From Cypionkella sp034376685 (GTDB lineage Bacteria > Pseudomonadota > Alphaproteobacteria > Rhodobacterales > Rhodobacteraceae): a DNA stretch of 64,000 nucleotides. The notes beneath the pieces are model-generated. The model did not search any database. It was not told where the DNA came from and saw only the letters and a list, made by a program, of their open reading frames with translations. A program made the translations under genes and the position numbers. The stretch lies in NCBI RefSeq assembly GCF_034376685.1, contig NZ_JAXMJJ010000097.1, positions 49,703 through 113,702 of the forward strand, in the 5' to 3' direction. Positions 1-7,407 of this stretch are shown piece by piece. Position 1 is the stretch's first letter; each line of letters begins with the position of its first letter.

Positions 1-167
1 GGCAAGATCCACGCCACCCCAAGCAGCAGATAGGCCGGAACCTCAGCCCAGATCGGCAGCCGATCAATTTTGTCGATCAGATTGACCGCCACCACGACAT
101 AAATCGGCATCCCTACCAAAAGGATCAGCAAAGACAACCGCTTACGGGCCTTGTAACTCAGCGCCAT
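1..167 (-). CDS. DUF2842 family small membrane protein (C-terminus cut by window edge)
   Basis: The first 55 residues are visible, beginning MALSYKARKRLSLLILL; the reading frame runs off the left edge with no stop. A basic N-terminus is followed by two hydrophobic segments (about residues 10-30 and 42-55), the layout of the short DUF2842 inner-membrane proteins of Rhodobacterales. An AGGAGGGT ribosome site lies five to six bases upstream of the ATG, which fixes the start. It lies just downstream of purA on the same strand, separated by a strong terminator, so it is probably transcribed separately. No function is known for the family. Confidence 0.8.
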   Translation of the reverse strand, partial: MALSYKARKRLSLLILLVGMPIYVVVAVNLIDKIDRLPIWAEVPAYLLLGVAWIL

Positions 168-188
168 CGCACCCTCCTGAAACCAAAA

Positions 189-214
189 CGCCCCCTGCAT
201 CGTCGCAGGGGGCG
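189..214 (-). terminator. Rho-independent terminator of purA
   Basis: A perfect 10-base-pair GC-rich stem (CGCCCCCTGC / GCAGGGGGCG) with a six-base loop begins 22 bases after the purA stop. On the minus strand it is followed by TTTTGG, the short T tail expected of an intrinsic terminator. It separates purA from the DUF2842 gene. Confidence 0.85.
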
Positions 215-236
215 CAATGAAAGCTAAACCGAAAGC

Positions 237-1529
237 TCAATCCGCAAAGGGATCGGTCACCAGAATCGTATCGTCGCGCTCAGGGCTGGTCGACAACAGC
301 GCCACCGGACATTGGATCAACTCTTCAATCCGCCGCACATATTTGATCGCAGCCCCCGGCAGATCCGCCCAAGACCGTGCGCCTGCGGTATTCTCGGACC
401 AGCCTTCCATCTCTTCATAGATCGGCGTGCACCGCGCCTGCTGATCGGCGGCCGTCGGCAGATAATCCAGCCGCACACCGTCCAGATCATAGCCGACGCA
501 AATCTTCAGCACCGGGAAACCGTCCAGCACATCCAGCTTGGTCAGCGCAATCCCCGACACACCGCTGGTCGCACAGGTCTGCCGCACCAGCACCGCATCA
601 AACCAGCCGCAGCGACGTTTGCGGCCCGTGACAGTGCCAAACTCATGCCCGCGCTCGCCCAGACGCGCGCCATCGGCATCGAACAACTCCGCCGGGAACG
701 GCCCCTCACCCACGCGCGTGGTATAGGCCTTCACGATCCCCAACACGAAATCAATCGCCGTCGGGCCAAGGCCAGTCCCCGTCGCCGCCTGCCCCGCAAT
801 GACGTTGGACGAGGTCACAAACGGATAAGTCCCGAAATCAATGTCCAGCAACGCGCCCTGCGCGCCCTCGAACAAAATCCGCTTTCCGGCCTTGCGCGCC
901 TCGGTCAGCACCTTCCACACTGGTTTCGCATAAGGCAGAACCTGCGGCGCAATCGACCGCAACTGATCCAGCAGCGACTCGCGGTCAATCGGCGCAATCC
1001 CCAAGCCGCGACGCAACGCATCATGGTGGCCCATCAGGCGATCCACCCGGGTTTCCAAAGTGCTTTCGTCCGCCAGATCCGCCACCCGAATGGCCCGCCG
1101 ACCCACCTTATCCTCATAAGCCGGCCCAATGCCGCGCCCGGTGGTGCCGATCTTGGCCACGCCAGTCTGCCCCTCGCGCGCCCGGTCCAACTCGCCATGA
1201 ATTGGCAGTATCAGCGAGGCATTCTCGGCAAGCATCAGGTTGTCGGGCGTGATATCAACGCCCTGCCCGCGCAGCTTTTCGATCTCGGTCACCAGATGCC
1301 ACGGGTCCACCACCACACCATTGCCGATTACCGACAACTTGCCACCGCGCACAATCCCCGAGGGCAGCAGCGACAGCTTATAGACCTTGCCGTCAATCAC
1401 CAGCGTATGCCCGGCGTTATGACCGCCCTGAAAACGTGCGATCACATCGGCCCGCTCTGAGAGCCAGTCGACGATTTTCCCCTTACCTTCGTCGCCCCAC
1501 TGGGCTCCGACGACAACAACATTGGCCAC
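237..1529 (-). CDS. purA: Adenylosuccinate synthetase
   Basis: This enzyme joins aspartate to IMP with GTP, the first committed step from IMP to AMP, in the cytoplasm. The protein has 430 residues, the normal length. The GTP-binding signature GDEGKGK is at residues 12-18 with catalytic Asp13, and the GGHNAGHT segment holds catalytic His41. GNGVVVDP and the C-terminal base-recognition region are also present. It is a single-gene unit: a plausible promoter lies 35-63 bases upstream and a strong terminator follows. Nothing is unusual about it. Confidence 0.97.
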   Translation of the reverse strand: MANVVVVGAQWGDEGKGKIVDWLSERADVIARFQGGHNAGHTLVIDGKVYKLSLLPSGIVRGGKLSVIGNGVVVDPWHLVTEIEKLRGQGVDITPDNLMLAENASLILPIHGELDRAREGQTGVAKIGTTGRGIGPAYEDKVGRRAIRVADLADESTLETRVDRLMGHHDALRRGLGIAPIDRESLLDQLRSIAPQVLPYAKPVWKVLTEARKAGKRILFEGAQGALLDIDFGTYPFVTSSNVIAGQAATGTGLGPTAIDFVLGIVKAYTTRVGEGPFPAELFDADGARLGERGHEFGTVTGRKRRCGWFDAVLVRQTCATSGVSGIALTKLDVLDGFPVLKICVGYDLDGVRLDYLPTAADQQARCTPIYEEMEGWSENTAGARSWADLPGAAIKYVRRIEELIQCPVALLSTSPERDDTILVTDPFAD

Positions 1530-1563
1530 GGCATATCCTTCGCGTTTTGGAAAAACCGCGCGA

Positions 1564-1592
1564 CCTATAGCGACACCTGCACCGCGATGAAA
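1564..1592 (-). promoter_or_regulatory. Candidate sigma-70 promoter of purA
   Basis: On the minus strand TTTCAT is followed after exactly 17 bases by TATAGG, about 35 bases before the purA ATG. The spacing is ideal; the hexamers are only partial matches, so this is inference. Confidence 0.45.
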
Positions 1593-1674
1593 CCGCTAAA
1601 TCGCACAAGGCCGCGATGGCCCGCTGGACAGACAGCCGCAGATACGCCACCAAAGACCAAACGAGGGGACAAAC

Positions 1675-2070
1675 ATGGGCATTATCCTGCGCTGGTTCGG
1701 AGCATTCGTGCTGCTCGCAGCCACCTACAACCCGACGCAATGGAACTTCACCCGCTGGGCCGAGGCAAACTGGCAGACCCAGATGCCGCTGACCATCCTG
1801 CTCGGCCTCTTGCTTGGCGTCGGCTACATGATCTACATCGGCGCCACCCTGCGCTCGATCGGTGCCTTCGGTATTATCCTTGTCGGCGCCATCGTCGGCG
1901 CCTTGGTCTGGGTGCTGATCGACTACCAGATCCTCACCCTGCAAAATCCGCAGGTCAACCTCTGGCTCGGCATCTTCGCGCTGTCAGTGGTGCTTGGCAT
2001 CGGCCTGTCATGGAGCATCATCCGCCAGCGCCTGTCAGGCCAAGCCACGGTGGACGAAGTGCAAGAGTGA
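1675..2070 (+). CDS. DUF6524 family integral membrane protein
   Basis: This 131-residue protein has four strongly hydrophobic segments (roughly residues 3-18, 38-56, 61-83 and 95-112) separated by short loops, and a charged C-terminus. The N-terminal part, with YNPTQWNF, matches my memory of the DUF6524 family found in Rhodobacterales and other Proteobacteria. The start follows a GAGGGGAC ribosome site. It is divergent from purA and tail-to-tail with the next gene. No function is known; family assignment is from overall resemblance only. Confidence 0.75.
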   Translation: MGIILRWFGAFVLLAATYNPTQWNFTRWAEANWQTQMPLTILLGLLLGVGYMIYIGATLRSIGAFGIILVGAIVGALVWVLIDYQILTLQNPQVNLWLGIFALSVVLGIGLSWSIIRQRLSGQATVDEVQE

Positions 2071-2077
2071 CGCCGCG

Positions 2078-2443
2078 CTAAACAGTGCGTCCGAATGCCC
2101 ACATCCCGACAACCATCGCCACCAGCAGCGCCAACAGCGCCATACTGCGTCGGCCCAAAATCAGCATGATCAGACCCTGCACGCTGATGATGCCACCCAA
2201 CAGCAAAACGAAAAGGCCCGCCAGACCCGGCGTGCTGCGCAACCGCTGCGCATCGGTCGAGCTGGCATCTAGCCCTTCAATCCGCACCCCCGGCCCCGGC
2301 GTGATCGCCTCGGGCAGCCAGTCTGGCATCGGTCGTGCCAGAATAAACCGCAACAACCACAGCCCAATGGCCAGAATGGGCAGGCCACAAATCAACACAA
2401 ACACGCCCCGGATACGGGCGCTGCGCGCGCTCATCTCTTGCAT
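2078..2443 (-). CDS. Hypothetical membrane protein with two to four hydrophobic segments
   Basis: I do not recognise a family. The frame extends further upstream as an open antisense of the VOC gene, but the real protein most likely starts at the ATG given (MQEMSARS; 121 residues) or three codons later. Hydrophobic segments lie near residues 12-33 and 76-97, with a last one at the C-terminus. The intervening stretch is polar and proline/glycine-rich and may lie in the periplasm. It converges on the DUF6524 gene with seven bases between the stops. A GGGACA stretch before the ATG is the only ribosome-site candidate. Confidence 0.6.
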   Translation of the reverse strand: MQEMSARSARIRGVFVLICGLPILAIGLWLLRFILARPMPDWLPEAITPGPGVRIEGLDASSTDAQRLRSTPGLAGLFVLLLGGIISVQGLIMLILGRRSMALLALLVAMVVGMWAFGRTV

Positions 2444-2575
2444 GAATATCTGTCCCAAAAAACGCCTGAACGCGTCGATTATGATCGCCTCGCGCCAGCA
2501 AGCAAGTGGTCTGCGCGCCAATCTGCCGCTAAGCTGCGCGAACATACCCCAAACCAGCCGCCACAGTGAGACATC

Positions 2576-2974
2576 ATGCTGCTCTACATCACCCTTGGCA
2601 CCAACAACCTCGCAGTAGCCAAGCGGTTCTACGACGCCGTGATGCCCTGCCTCGGTCTGGTGTTCCGCGCCGAAGACGCCGATGAGATCGGCTATGGCCC
2701 GCCAACGGGTCGTATCCGGTTCTGGGTCACCCGCCCCTATGACGGCAAGCCCGCCAGCAACGGCAACGGCGCGATGCCCGCATTCGAGGCCGCCAACCGT
2801 GCCGCCGTCGATGCCTTCTACCATGCCGCTCTTGCGCACGGCGGCACGGATGAGGGCGCGCCCGGCCTGCGTCCGTTCGGCCCATCTTTCTACGCGGCCT
2901 ACGTCCGCGACCCCGATGGCAACAAACTCTCTGCCGTCTGCGAAACGCCCGAACACCCCGAAAGGCCCATCTGA
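2576..2974 (+). CDS. VOC-fold (glyoxalase/bleomycin resistance-like) protein, copy 1
   Basis: This 132-residue protein shows the vicinal oxygen chelate pattern: an opening LLYITLGTNNLAVAKRFYD segment, a central beta-rich stretch, and the closing YAAYVRDPDGNKLSAVC motif typical of glyoxalase-like proteins. Such proteins are small metal- or ligand-binding cytoplasmic proteins; the substrate cannot be told from sequence. Its stop overlaps the start of the next gene by one base (TGATG), so the two are translationally coupled. The two proteins are clear paralogues from a tandem duplication. Confidence 0.85.
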   Translation: MLLYITLGTNNLAVAKRFYDAVMPCLGLVFRAEDADEIGYGPPTGRIRFWVTRPYDGKPASNGNGAMPAFEAANRAAVDAFYHAALAHGGTDEGAPGLRPFGPSFYAAYVRDPDGNKLSAVCETPEHPERPI

Positions 2975-3354
2975 TGCTGCTCTACATCACCCTTGGCACC
3001 AACAACCTCGCCGCCGCCAAGCGCTTCTACGATGCCACGCTCGCCCCCATAGGCCTGCATTTCATGGGCGAGTTTGACGGTGAAATCGGCTATGGCCCCA
3101 CCCTCGCCGAAAATCCGCTGGTCTGGATCAACCAACCTTATGACGGCAACCCCGCCACCATCGGCAACGGCTCGATGCCCGCGTTCAACGCCTCCACCCG
3201 CGCCGCCGTCGATGCCTTTTATCAAGCAGCCCTCGCTCATGGCGGCACAGATGAGGGCGCGCCCGGTCTGCGCTACAGCCCGAACTTCTACAGCTGCTAC
3301 GTCCGCGACCCCGACGGCAACAAGCTCTCCGCCGTCTGCACCGCCGCCGAATAA
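2974..3354 (+). CDS. VOC-fold (glyoxalase/bleomycin resistance-like) protein, copy 2
   Basis: At 126 residues this is the tandem paralogue of the gene before it. It shares the opening LLYITLGTNNLA, the SMPAFNA/AMPAFEA segment, the HGGTDEGAPGLR stretch and the closing YVRDPDGNKLSAVC. The DNA of the first 12 codons is almost identical between the copies, while the middle has diverged, as expected for an old duplication under purifying selection at both ends. It starts by a one-base overlap with the upstream stop. Function is unknown beyond the VOC fold. Confidence 0.85.
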   Translation: MLLYITLGTNNLAAAKRFYDATLAPIGLHFMGEFDGEIGYGPTLAENPLVWINQPYDGNPATIGNGSMPAFNASTRAAVDAFYQAALAHGGTDEGAPGLRYSPNFYSCYVRDPDGNKLSAVCTAAE

Positions 3355-3384
3355 CCGCCGCGCCCAAGGTTTCATCTGTTTCTG

Positions 3385-3438
3385 AATATCCCTGCCGGAG
3401 GCTCCTTTCTGGCTGCGGATGCCTCCGGCGGGGATATT
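3385..3438. repeat. Long inverted repeat with CCTCCGGCGGG core
   Basis: Two 18-base arms (3385-3402 and 3421-3438) pair with one G-T wobble around an 18-base loop; the right arm is GCCTCCGGCGGGGATATT. It sits between the VOC pair and secG. A related single arm, GCCTCCGGCGGGAGTATTT, occurs at 48084-48102 downstream of trpE, so this belongs to a dispersed intergenic family. It may act as a transcription terminator for the VOC genes. Confidence 0.7.
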
Positions 3439-3473
3439 TGCGCACAGAGGATGACCAACAGCACCCGAAGGGC

Positions 3474-3502
3474 TTGCACGCCTGACTGCATCCGCCTAGA
3501 TA
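3474..3502 (+). promoter_or_regulatory. Candidate sigma-70 promoter of secG
   Basis: TTGCAC and TAGATA are separated by exactly 17 bases, ending 30 bases before the secG ATG. The TTGCAC box is the same as in the tRNA promoters of this window. Confidence 0.6.
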
Positions 3503-3532
3503 GGCCGCGACCTCTTAGAAAGCCCGGCCCGT

Positions 3533-3985
3533 ATGGAAAACGTTATCCTCACCGTCCACCTCATCCTCGCCCTGCTGTTGATCGGCGTGGTGCTGCTGCA
3601 ACGGTCGGAAGGTGGCGGGCTTGGCATGGGCTCTTCGGGTGGCGCGGTTTCCGGTCGCGCTGCAGCGACGGCCTTGGGCAAAGTGACGTGGATCCTGGCA
3701 ATTTGCTTCATCGTGACTTCGATCACCATGACCATCCTCGCCGCAAGCAGCGCCTCGACCTCGTCGGTGATCGACCAGTTTGGCGCCGAGCAACCCGCAG
3801 CTCCCGCCCCGGCGCTTCCGGCTGGTGGTGATCTGCTGCCGCCCTCGAACGATGGCAGCCCGGCAGCCCCTCCGGCAGCTACCGAACCCGCAGCGCCTCC
3901 GGCAGCCGCCACTCCAGCAACCCCGGACGCTCCTGCTCCGGCCACCCCGGCACCTGCCCCGGCAGAGCCTCCGGCCTCAAACTAA
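3533..3985 (+). CDS. secG: Preprotein translocase subunit SecG
   Basis: SecG is a small subunit of the SecYEG channel in the inner membrane. The 150-residue protein shows the SecG layout: a first transmembrane helix at residues 3-22, the conserved cytoplasmic loop LLQRSEGGGLGMGSSGG, and a second helix near residues 50-70. The last 70 residues are a low-complexity Ala/Pro-rich tail that makes it about twice the length of a minimal SecG; similar tails are common in this order. It lies just upstream of pyrG, a frequent neighbour in alphaproteobacteria. Confidence 0.95.
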   Translation: MENVILTVHLILALLLIGVVLLQRSEGGGLGMGSSGGAVSGRAAATALGKVTWILAICFIVTSITMTILAASSASTSSVIDQFGAEQPAAPAPALPAGGDLLPPSNDGSPAAPPAATEPAAPPAAATPATPDAPAPATPAPAPAEPPASN

Positions 3986-4137
3986 CACCAACTGTTGCAG
4001 CGCAACACCGCCAACCGACAGCATCTAGCGGTCGGGTTGCGCTCTCGCTTTGCTTAAGCTATTGCTCAACTCCCGTGATGCTGTGATTCCAAGGCTGCGA
4101 ATCAGAGCCGTTTCAACCAATTCACGGGGGCCCCCAC

Positions 4138-5781
4138 ATGGCACGCTATATTTTCATCACCGGCGGCGTGGTGTCCTCTCTCGGCAAAGGCCTCGCCTCC
4201 GCCGCCCTTGGCGCGCTGTTGCAAGCCCGCGGCTACACGGTGCGATTGCGCAAACTTGACCCCTACCTGAACGTCGATCCCGGCACGATGTCGCCCTTTG
4301 AACATGGCGAAGTGTTCGTCACCGATGACGGTGCAGAAACCGATCTCGACCTTGGCCATTACGAGCGTTTCACCGGCGTTTCCGCCCGCCAGACCGACAG
4401 CATCTCCTCCGGCCGGATCTATTCCAACGTGCTGGAGAAAGAACGTCGCGGCGATTACCTTGGCAAAACCATCCAGGTCATCCCCCATGTCACCAATGAA
4501 ATCAAAGACTTCCTGCGCATCGGCGACGAGGAAGTCGATTTCATGCTCTGCGAAATCGGCGGCACCGTCGGTGACATCGAAGGCCTGCCGTTCTTCGAGA
4601 GCATCCGTCAGTTCATCCACGAACGCCCGCGCGGCCAGTCGATCCTGATGCACCTCACCCTGCTGCCCTACCTTGCCGCCAGTGGTGAGCTGAAAACCAA
4701 ACCCACCCAACACTCGGTCAAGGAACTGCAGAGCATCGGCCTCGCCCCTGACGTGCTGGTCTGCCGCTCCGAACACCCGATCCCGGATCGTGAGCTGGAA
4801 AAGATCGCCCTGTTCTGCAACGTCCGCAAAGAACACGTCATCCCGGCCTATGATCTGAAAACCATCTACGAGGCCCCGCTCGCCTACCACCGCGCCGGTC
4901 TCGATCAGGCGGTCTTGGATGCGTTCGGCATCACCCCCGCCCCCAAGCCCAACCTCGCCCGCTGGATCGACGTGATGGACCGTCTGACCCATGCCGAAGG
5001 CCAGGTCCGCGTCGCCATCGTCGGCAAATACACCCAGCTGGAAGACGCCTACAAATCCATCGCCGAGGCCCTCACCCACGGCGGCATGGCCAACCGCACC
5101 CGCGTCAAAGCCGAATGGATCGACGCCGAAATCTTTGAACGCGAAGACCCCGCCCCCTACCTCGAAAACTTCCACGCCATCCTCGTCCCCGGCGGCTTTG
5201 GCGAGCGCGGCACCGAAGGCAAAATCAAAGCCGCCCAATTCGCGCGCGAAAAGAAAATCCCCTATCTCGGCATCTGCCTCGGCATGCAAATGGCCGTCAT
5301 CGAATCCGCCCGCAACCTCGCAGGCGTCACCAACGCCGGTTCAGAAGAATTCGACGTTGAGGCTGGCGCGAAACGCTTCACCCCCGTCGTCTACCACCTG
5401 AAAGAGTGGATCCAAGGCAACCACGTCGTCGCCCGCAAAACCACCGACGACAAAGGCGGCACCATGCGCCTGGGCGCCTACACCGCCGCCCTCACCCCCG
5501 GCAGCCACGTCGCCCAAATCTACGGCACCACCACCATCGAAGAACGCCACCGCCACCGCTACGAGGTCGATGCCAAATACATCACCGAGCTAGAAAAATG
5601 CGGCCTGATCTTCTCCGGCATGAGCCCCGACGGCCGCCTGCCCGAGATCGTCGAGGTCAAAGACCACCCGTGGTTCATCGGCGTGCAATTCCACCCGGAA
5701 TTGAAAAGCAAACCCTTCGCCCCGCATCCGTTGTTTGCCGATTTCGTGCGGGCGGCGAAAGAGGTGGAGCGGTTGGTGTGA
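4138..5781 (+). CDS. pyrG: CTP synthase
   Basis: CTP synthase aminates UTP to CTP with glutamine and ATP, the last step of pyrimidine nucleotide synthesis. The 547-residue protein has the N-terminal synthetase domain with P-loop SSLGKGLASA (about residues 13-22). The C-terminal class I glutamine amidotransferase domain has nucleophile Cys380 in GICLGMQ, with His519 and Glu521 in QFHPE. The length is normal and all catalytic residues are present. It follows secG by 152 bases that hold no clear terminator, so cotranscription is possible. Confidence 0.97.
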   Translation: MARYIFITGGVVSSLGKGLASAALGALLQARGYTVRLRKLDPYLNVDPGTMSPFEHGEVFVTDDGAETDLDLGHYERFTGVSARQTDSISSGRIYSNVLEKERRGDYLGKTIQVIPHVTNEIKDFLRIGDEEVDFMLCEIGGTVGDIEGLPFFESIRQFIHERPRGQSILMHLTLLPYLAASGELKTKPTQHSVKELQSIGLAPDVLVCRSEHPIPDRELEKIALFCNVRKEHVIPAYDLKTIYEAPLAYHRAGLDQAVLDAFGITPAPKPNLARWIDVMDRLTHAEGQVRVAIVGKYTQLEDAYKSIAEALTHGGMANRTRVKAEWIDAEIFEREDPAPYLENFHAILVPGGFGERGTEGKIKAAQFAREKKIPYLGICLGMQMAVIESARNLAGVTNAGSEEFDVEAGAKRFTPVVYHLKEWIQGNHVVARKTTDDKGGTMRLGAYTAALTPGSHVAQIYGTTTIEERHRHRYEVDAKYITELEKCGLIFSGMSPDGRLPEIVEVKDHPWFIGVQFHPELKSKPFAPHPLFADFVRAAKEVERLV

Positions 5782-5809
5782 GAATTAATCCAACCGCCCC
5801 GACAACTCA

Positions 5810-6232
5810 TTACGGTGTATATAAAGATGGCCCACCTGCAGCGCCAAGAACGTAGCAGGAATCTTTTGAGATTTTCATTTTCTTGTTTCTATCTTGAGGC
5901 AGCTTTGCCGCTTCTGTGGCAGCATTTAATGAATCACCCGTGCAATATGGAATCGAAACCTTTTGATATCCACGATCACGCATGCAAATTTCTAGGTTTT
6001 GACCACGAAGACCTGAATTTGTGTCGACTGAATAAAGGCCAACGTAAGGTGCCCAGCTGACTTGGGTATTTGTTGGCACGGCTTGTGTTGCAACTGTCGC
6101 GCATCCAACAGAATCTCGTTCATAGCGATCAAAAGTGACACCCTGCTTAACGTAAAAATCGTTTGGCACACAGCCCGATAGCGCAAGAGGCAACGAAGCA
6201 AGCATCGTAAACATTAATCTGACATTCATCAA
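5810..6232 (-). CDS. Putative lipoprotein in AT-richer DNA
   Basis: The 140-residue product starts with a short basic and hydrophobic stretch ending in the lipobox LSGC (Cys at about residue 21), so it should be exported and lipidated. The mature part has several cysteines (positions near 44, 83, 97 and 126) that could form disulfides in the periplasm. I recognise no family. The DNA is visibly AT-richer than the rest of the window: the 60 bases from 5821 are about 43% GC. That suggests transfer or relaxed selection. It is tail-to-tail with pyrG. Confidence 0.65.
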   Translation of the reverse strand: MMNVRLMFTMLASLPLALSGCVPNDFYVKQGVTFDRYERDSVGCATVATQAVPTNTQVSWAPYVGLYSVDTNSGLRGQNLEICMRDRGYQKVSIPYCTGDSLNAATEAAKLPQDRNKKMKISKDSCYVLGAAGGPSLYTP

Positions 6233-6336
6233 CTGGTCCTCATTTCAAGTTTCACCTTTACGTGAGTAGCAGTCTTTCCCTTATAAACAATGTAAATTTA
6301 TCATCTCACTATGGAGCCGATATATTTTAAATTCCC

Positions 6337-6636
6337 TCACCCTTCCCCCAACACCCGCTGCACAATCCCCGGCTCCTTGGCGATCAGCGCCAGCAGCACC
6401 CGCGCCGGGCCGTCCGGCTTGCGACGCCCCTGTTCCCAATTCAACAACGTCGCTTTCTTCACTCCAATCGAGCGGGCAAACTCCGCCTGTGACAACCCCG
6501 TCCGCGCCCGGATTGTCGCCACGGTTGGCGTCCCATCCGCCTCAAAGCTGTGAACTATGCAGCCAGCCGTATCGCCTTTTGCAAAAGCCAGCGCTTGATT
6601 CATCCCGATCACGATGCTGTCAAAAAACTCGCTCAT
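6337..6636 (-). CDS. XRE-family protein of the NadS/HigA type (third gene of TA-like locus)
   Basis: This 99-residue protein has a helix-turn-helix of the Cro/XRE type at about residues 43-80 (TGLSQAEFARSIGVKKATLLNWEQGRRKP), preceded by a short variable region. This is the layout of NadS-like antitoxins, which normally follow a RelE-type toxin. It starts 12 bases after the stop of the preceding antitoxin gene and so looks cotranscribed as a third member. Having two XRE proteins and one toxin is unusual. It could be an orphan antitoxin from a second, lost TA pair. Confidence 0.8.
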   Translation of the reverse strand: MSEFFDSIVIGMNQALAFAKGDTAGCIVHSFEADGTPTVATIRARTGLSQAEFARSIGVKKATLLNWEQGRRKPDGPARVLLALIAKEPGIVQRVLGEG

Positions 6637-6648
6637 CTACCCACCCCC

Positions 6649-6930
6649 TCACACCATCTCCACTCGTAACCTCTTCCCCACCGCCTTCGCATACTTCCGC
6701 AAGGTCTCCACCGAGGGCGACACCCGCCCGCCCTCCAGCCGCGCAATCGCCGACTGGGTGGTGCCCATCCGCTCCGCCAAAGCCTCTTGCGTCAGCCCCG
6801 CCTCGGCACGGGCCGAGATCATCGCCTCAATCACCGAATACTCTGCATCGGCTTCGGCATAGGCGGCGGCGAAGGCCGGGTCTTTCATGTTTTTCGCCAG
6901 CATCTCGGCCAGCGGAACAGTCTTGCTCAT
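6649..6930 (-). CDS. XRE-family antitoxin (HigA-like)
   Basis: The 93-residue protein carries an N-terminal helical segment and a C-terminal XRE helix-turn-helix (AGLTQEALAERMGTTQSAIARLEGG, about residues 44-68). It lies 13 bases downstream of the RelE/HigB-type toxin gene, the toxin-first order of higBA modules. By family precedent it would neutralise the toxin by binding it and repress the operon by binding its promoter. The 12-base direct repeats over the promoter are the likely operator. Identification rests on the motif and on context. Confidence 0.85.
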   Translation of the reverse strand: MSKTVPLAEMLAKNMKDPAFAAAYAEADAEYSVIEAMISARAEAGLTQEALAERMGTTQSAIARLEGGRVSPSVETLRKYAKAVGKRLRVEMV

Positions 6931-6943
6931 CGCGCCATCTCCT

Positions 6944-7267
6944 TCATCGCGAAATCTCCTTCATCCGCGCCCGCGCCAAGTTCAAAGCCCGCAGCGGAGT
7001 CTTTTCTGATTTCTTCTCAAACACATGCAGCAACACAACCCGCCGCCCTACCACCGCCACATAAAGCCCGCGCGCAACGCCCTCGGCGGCTTTGGCGCGC
7101 AATTCCCACAGCTTGCCGCCCAGATGCTTCACATGCGGTTCATGCATCTGCTCCAGCCCATAGCTTTCGATCATCGCCATCAGCCGATACATCCGCGCCC
7201 GCAGCCCCACGGGCAGCGCGTCAATCTCTACGTGAGCCGCCGCCAGCGCCTCCACCGACCATTGCAT
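6944..7267 (-). CDS. RelE/HigB-superfamily toxin (Gp49-like)
   Basis: The 107-residue protein shows the RelE/ParE-superfamily pattern: HVKHLGGKLWELRAKAAEGVARGLYVAV followed by a hydrophobic strand and the FEKKSEKTP segment typical of HigB/Gp49-like mRNA interferases. Such toxins cut mRNA at the ribosome and are held inactive by the cognate antitoxin, here the next gene. The predicted promoter puts the transcription start at or next to the ATG, so the message is probably leaderless. No obvious truncation is seen. Confidence 0.85.
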   Translation of the reverse strand: MQWSVEALAAAHVEIDALPVGLRARMYRLMAMIESYGLEQMHEPHVKHLGGKLWELRAKAAEGVARGLYVAVVGRRVVLLHVFEKKSEKTPLRALNLARARMKEISR

Positions 7268-7302
7268 TTCCGCTATATACCCTTTCCGCTATATCCAATC
7301 AA
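7267..7302 (-). promoter_or_regulatory. Promoter and direct-repeat operator of the toxin-antitoxin locus
   Basis: On the minus strand TTGATT is followed after 17 bases by TATATA (7302-7274), seven bases before the toxin ATG. The 12-base word ATATAGCGGAAA occurs twice, at 7294-7283 and 7278-7267, one copy in the spacer and one across the -10 box and start codon. This is the expected place for autorepression by the XRE antitoxin. The same 12-mer recurs once upstream of kbl. Confidence 0.75.
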
Positions 7303-7354
7303 GCCCTCCTCCGAACTCTCCCGCATCATCCTTAACCAACCGCTAACGCCGATC

Positions 7355-7383
7355 TTGCCCGAAGCCTGCGCCGCGCCTATCCT
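7355..7383 (+). promoter_or_regulatory. Candidate promoter of the 7408 gene
   Basis: TTGCCC and TATCCT are separated by exactly 17 bases, 25 bases before the ATG at 7408. The same TATCCT box is used in front of terB. Confidence 0.5.
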
Positions 7384-7407
7384 GCCGCAAACAACCCCGG
7401 TGCGCGC

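Noticed and set aside
4102..5289. 395-codon open frame antisense to pyrG
   Set aside because: It is the complement of a textbook pyrG gene with high-GC wobble positions; the translation is low in complexity and resembles no family.
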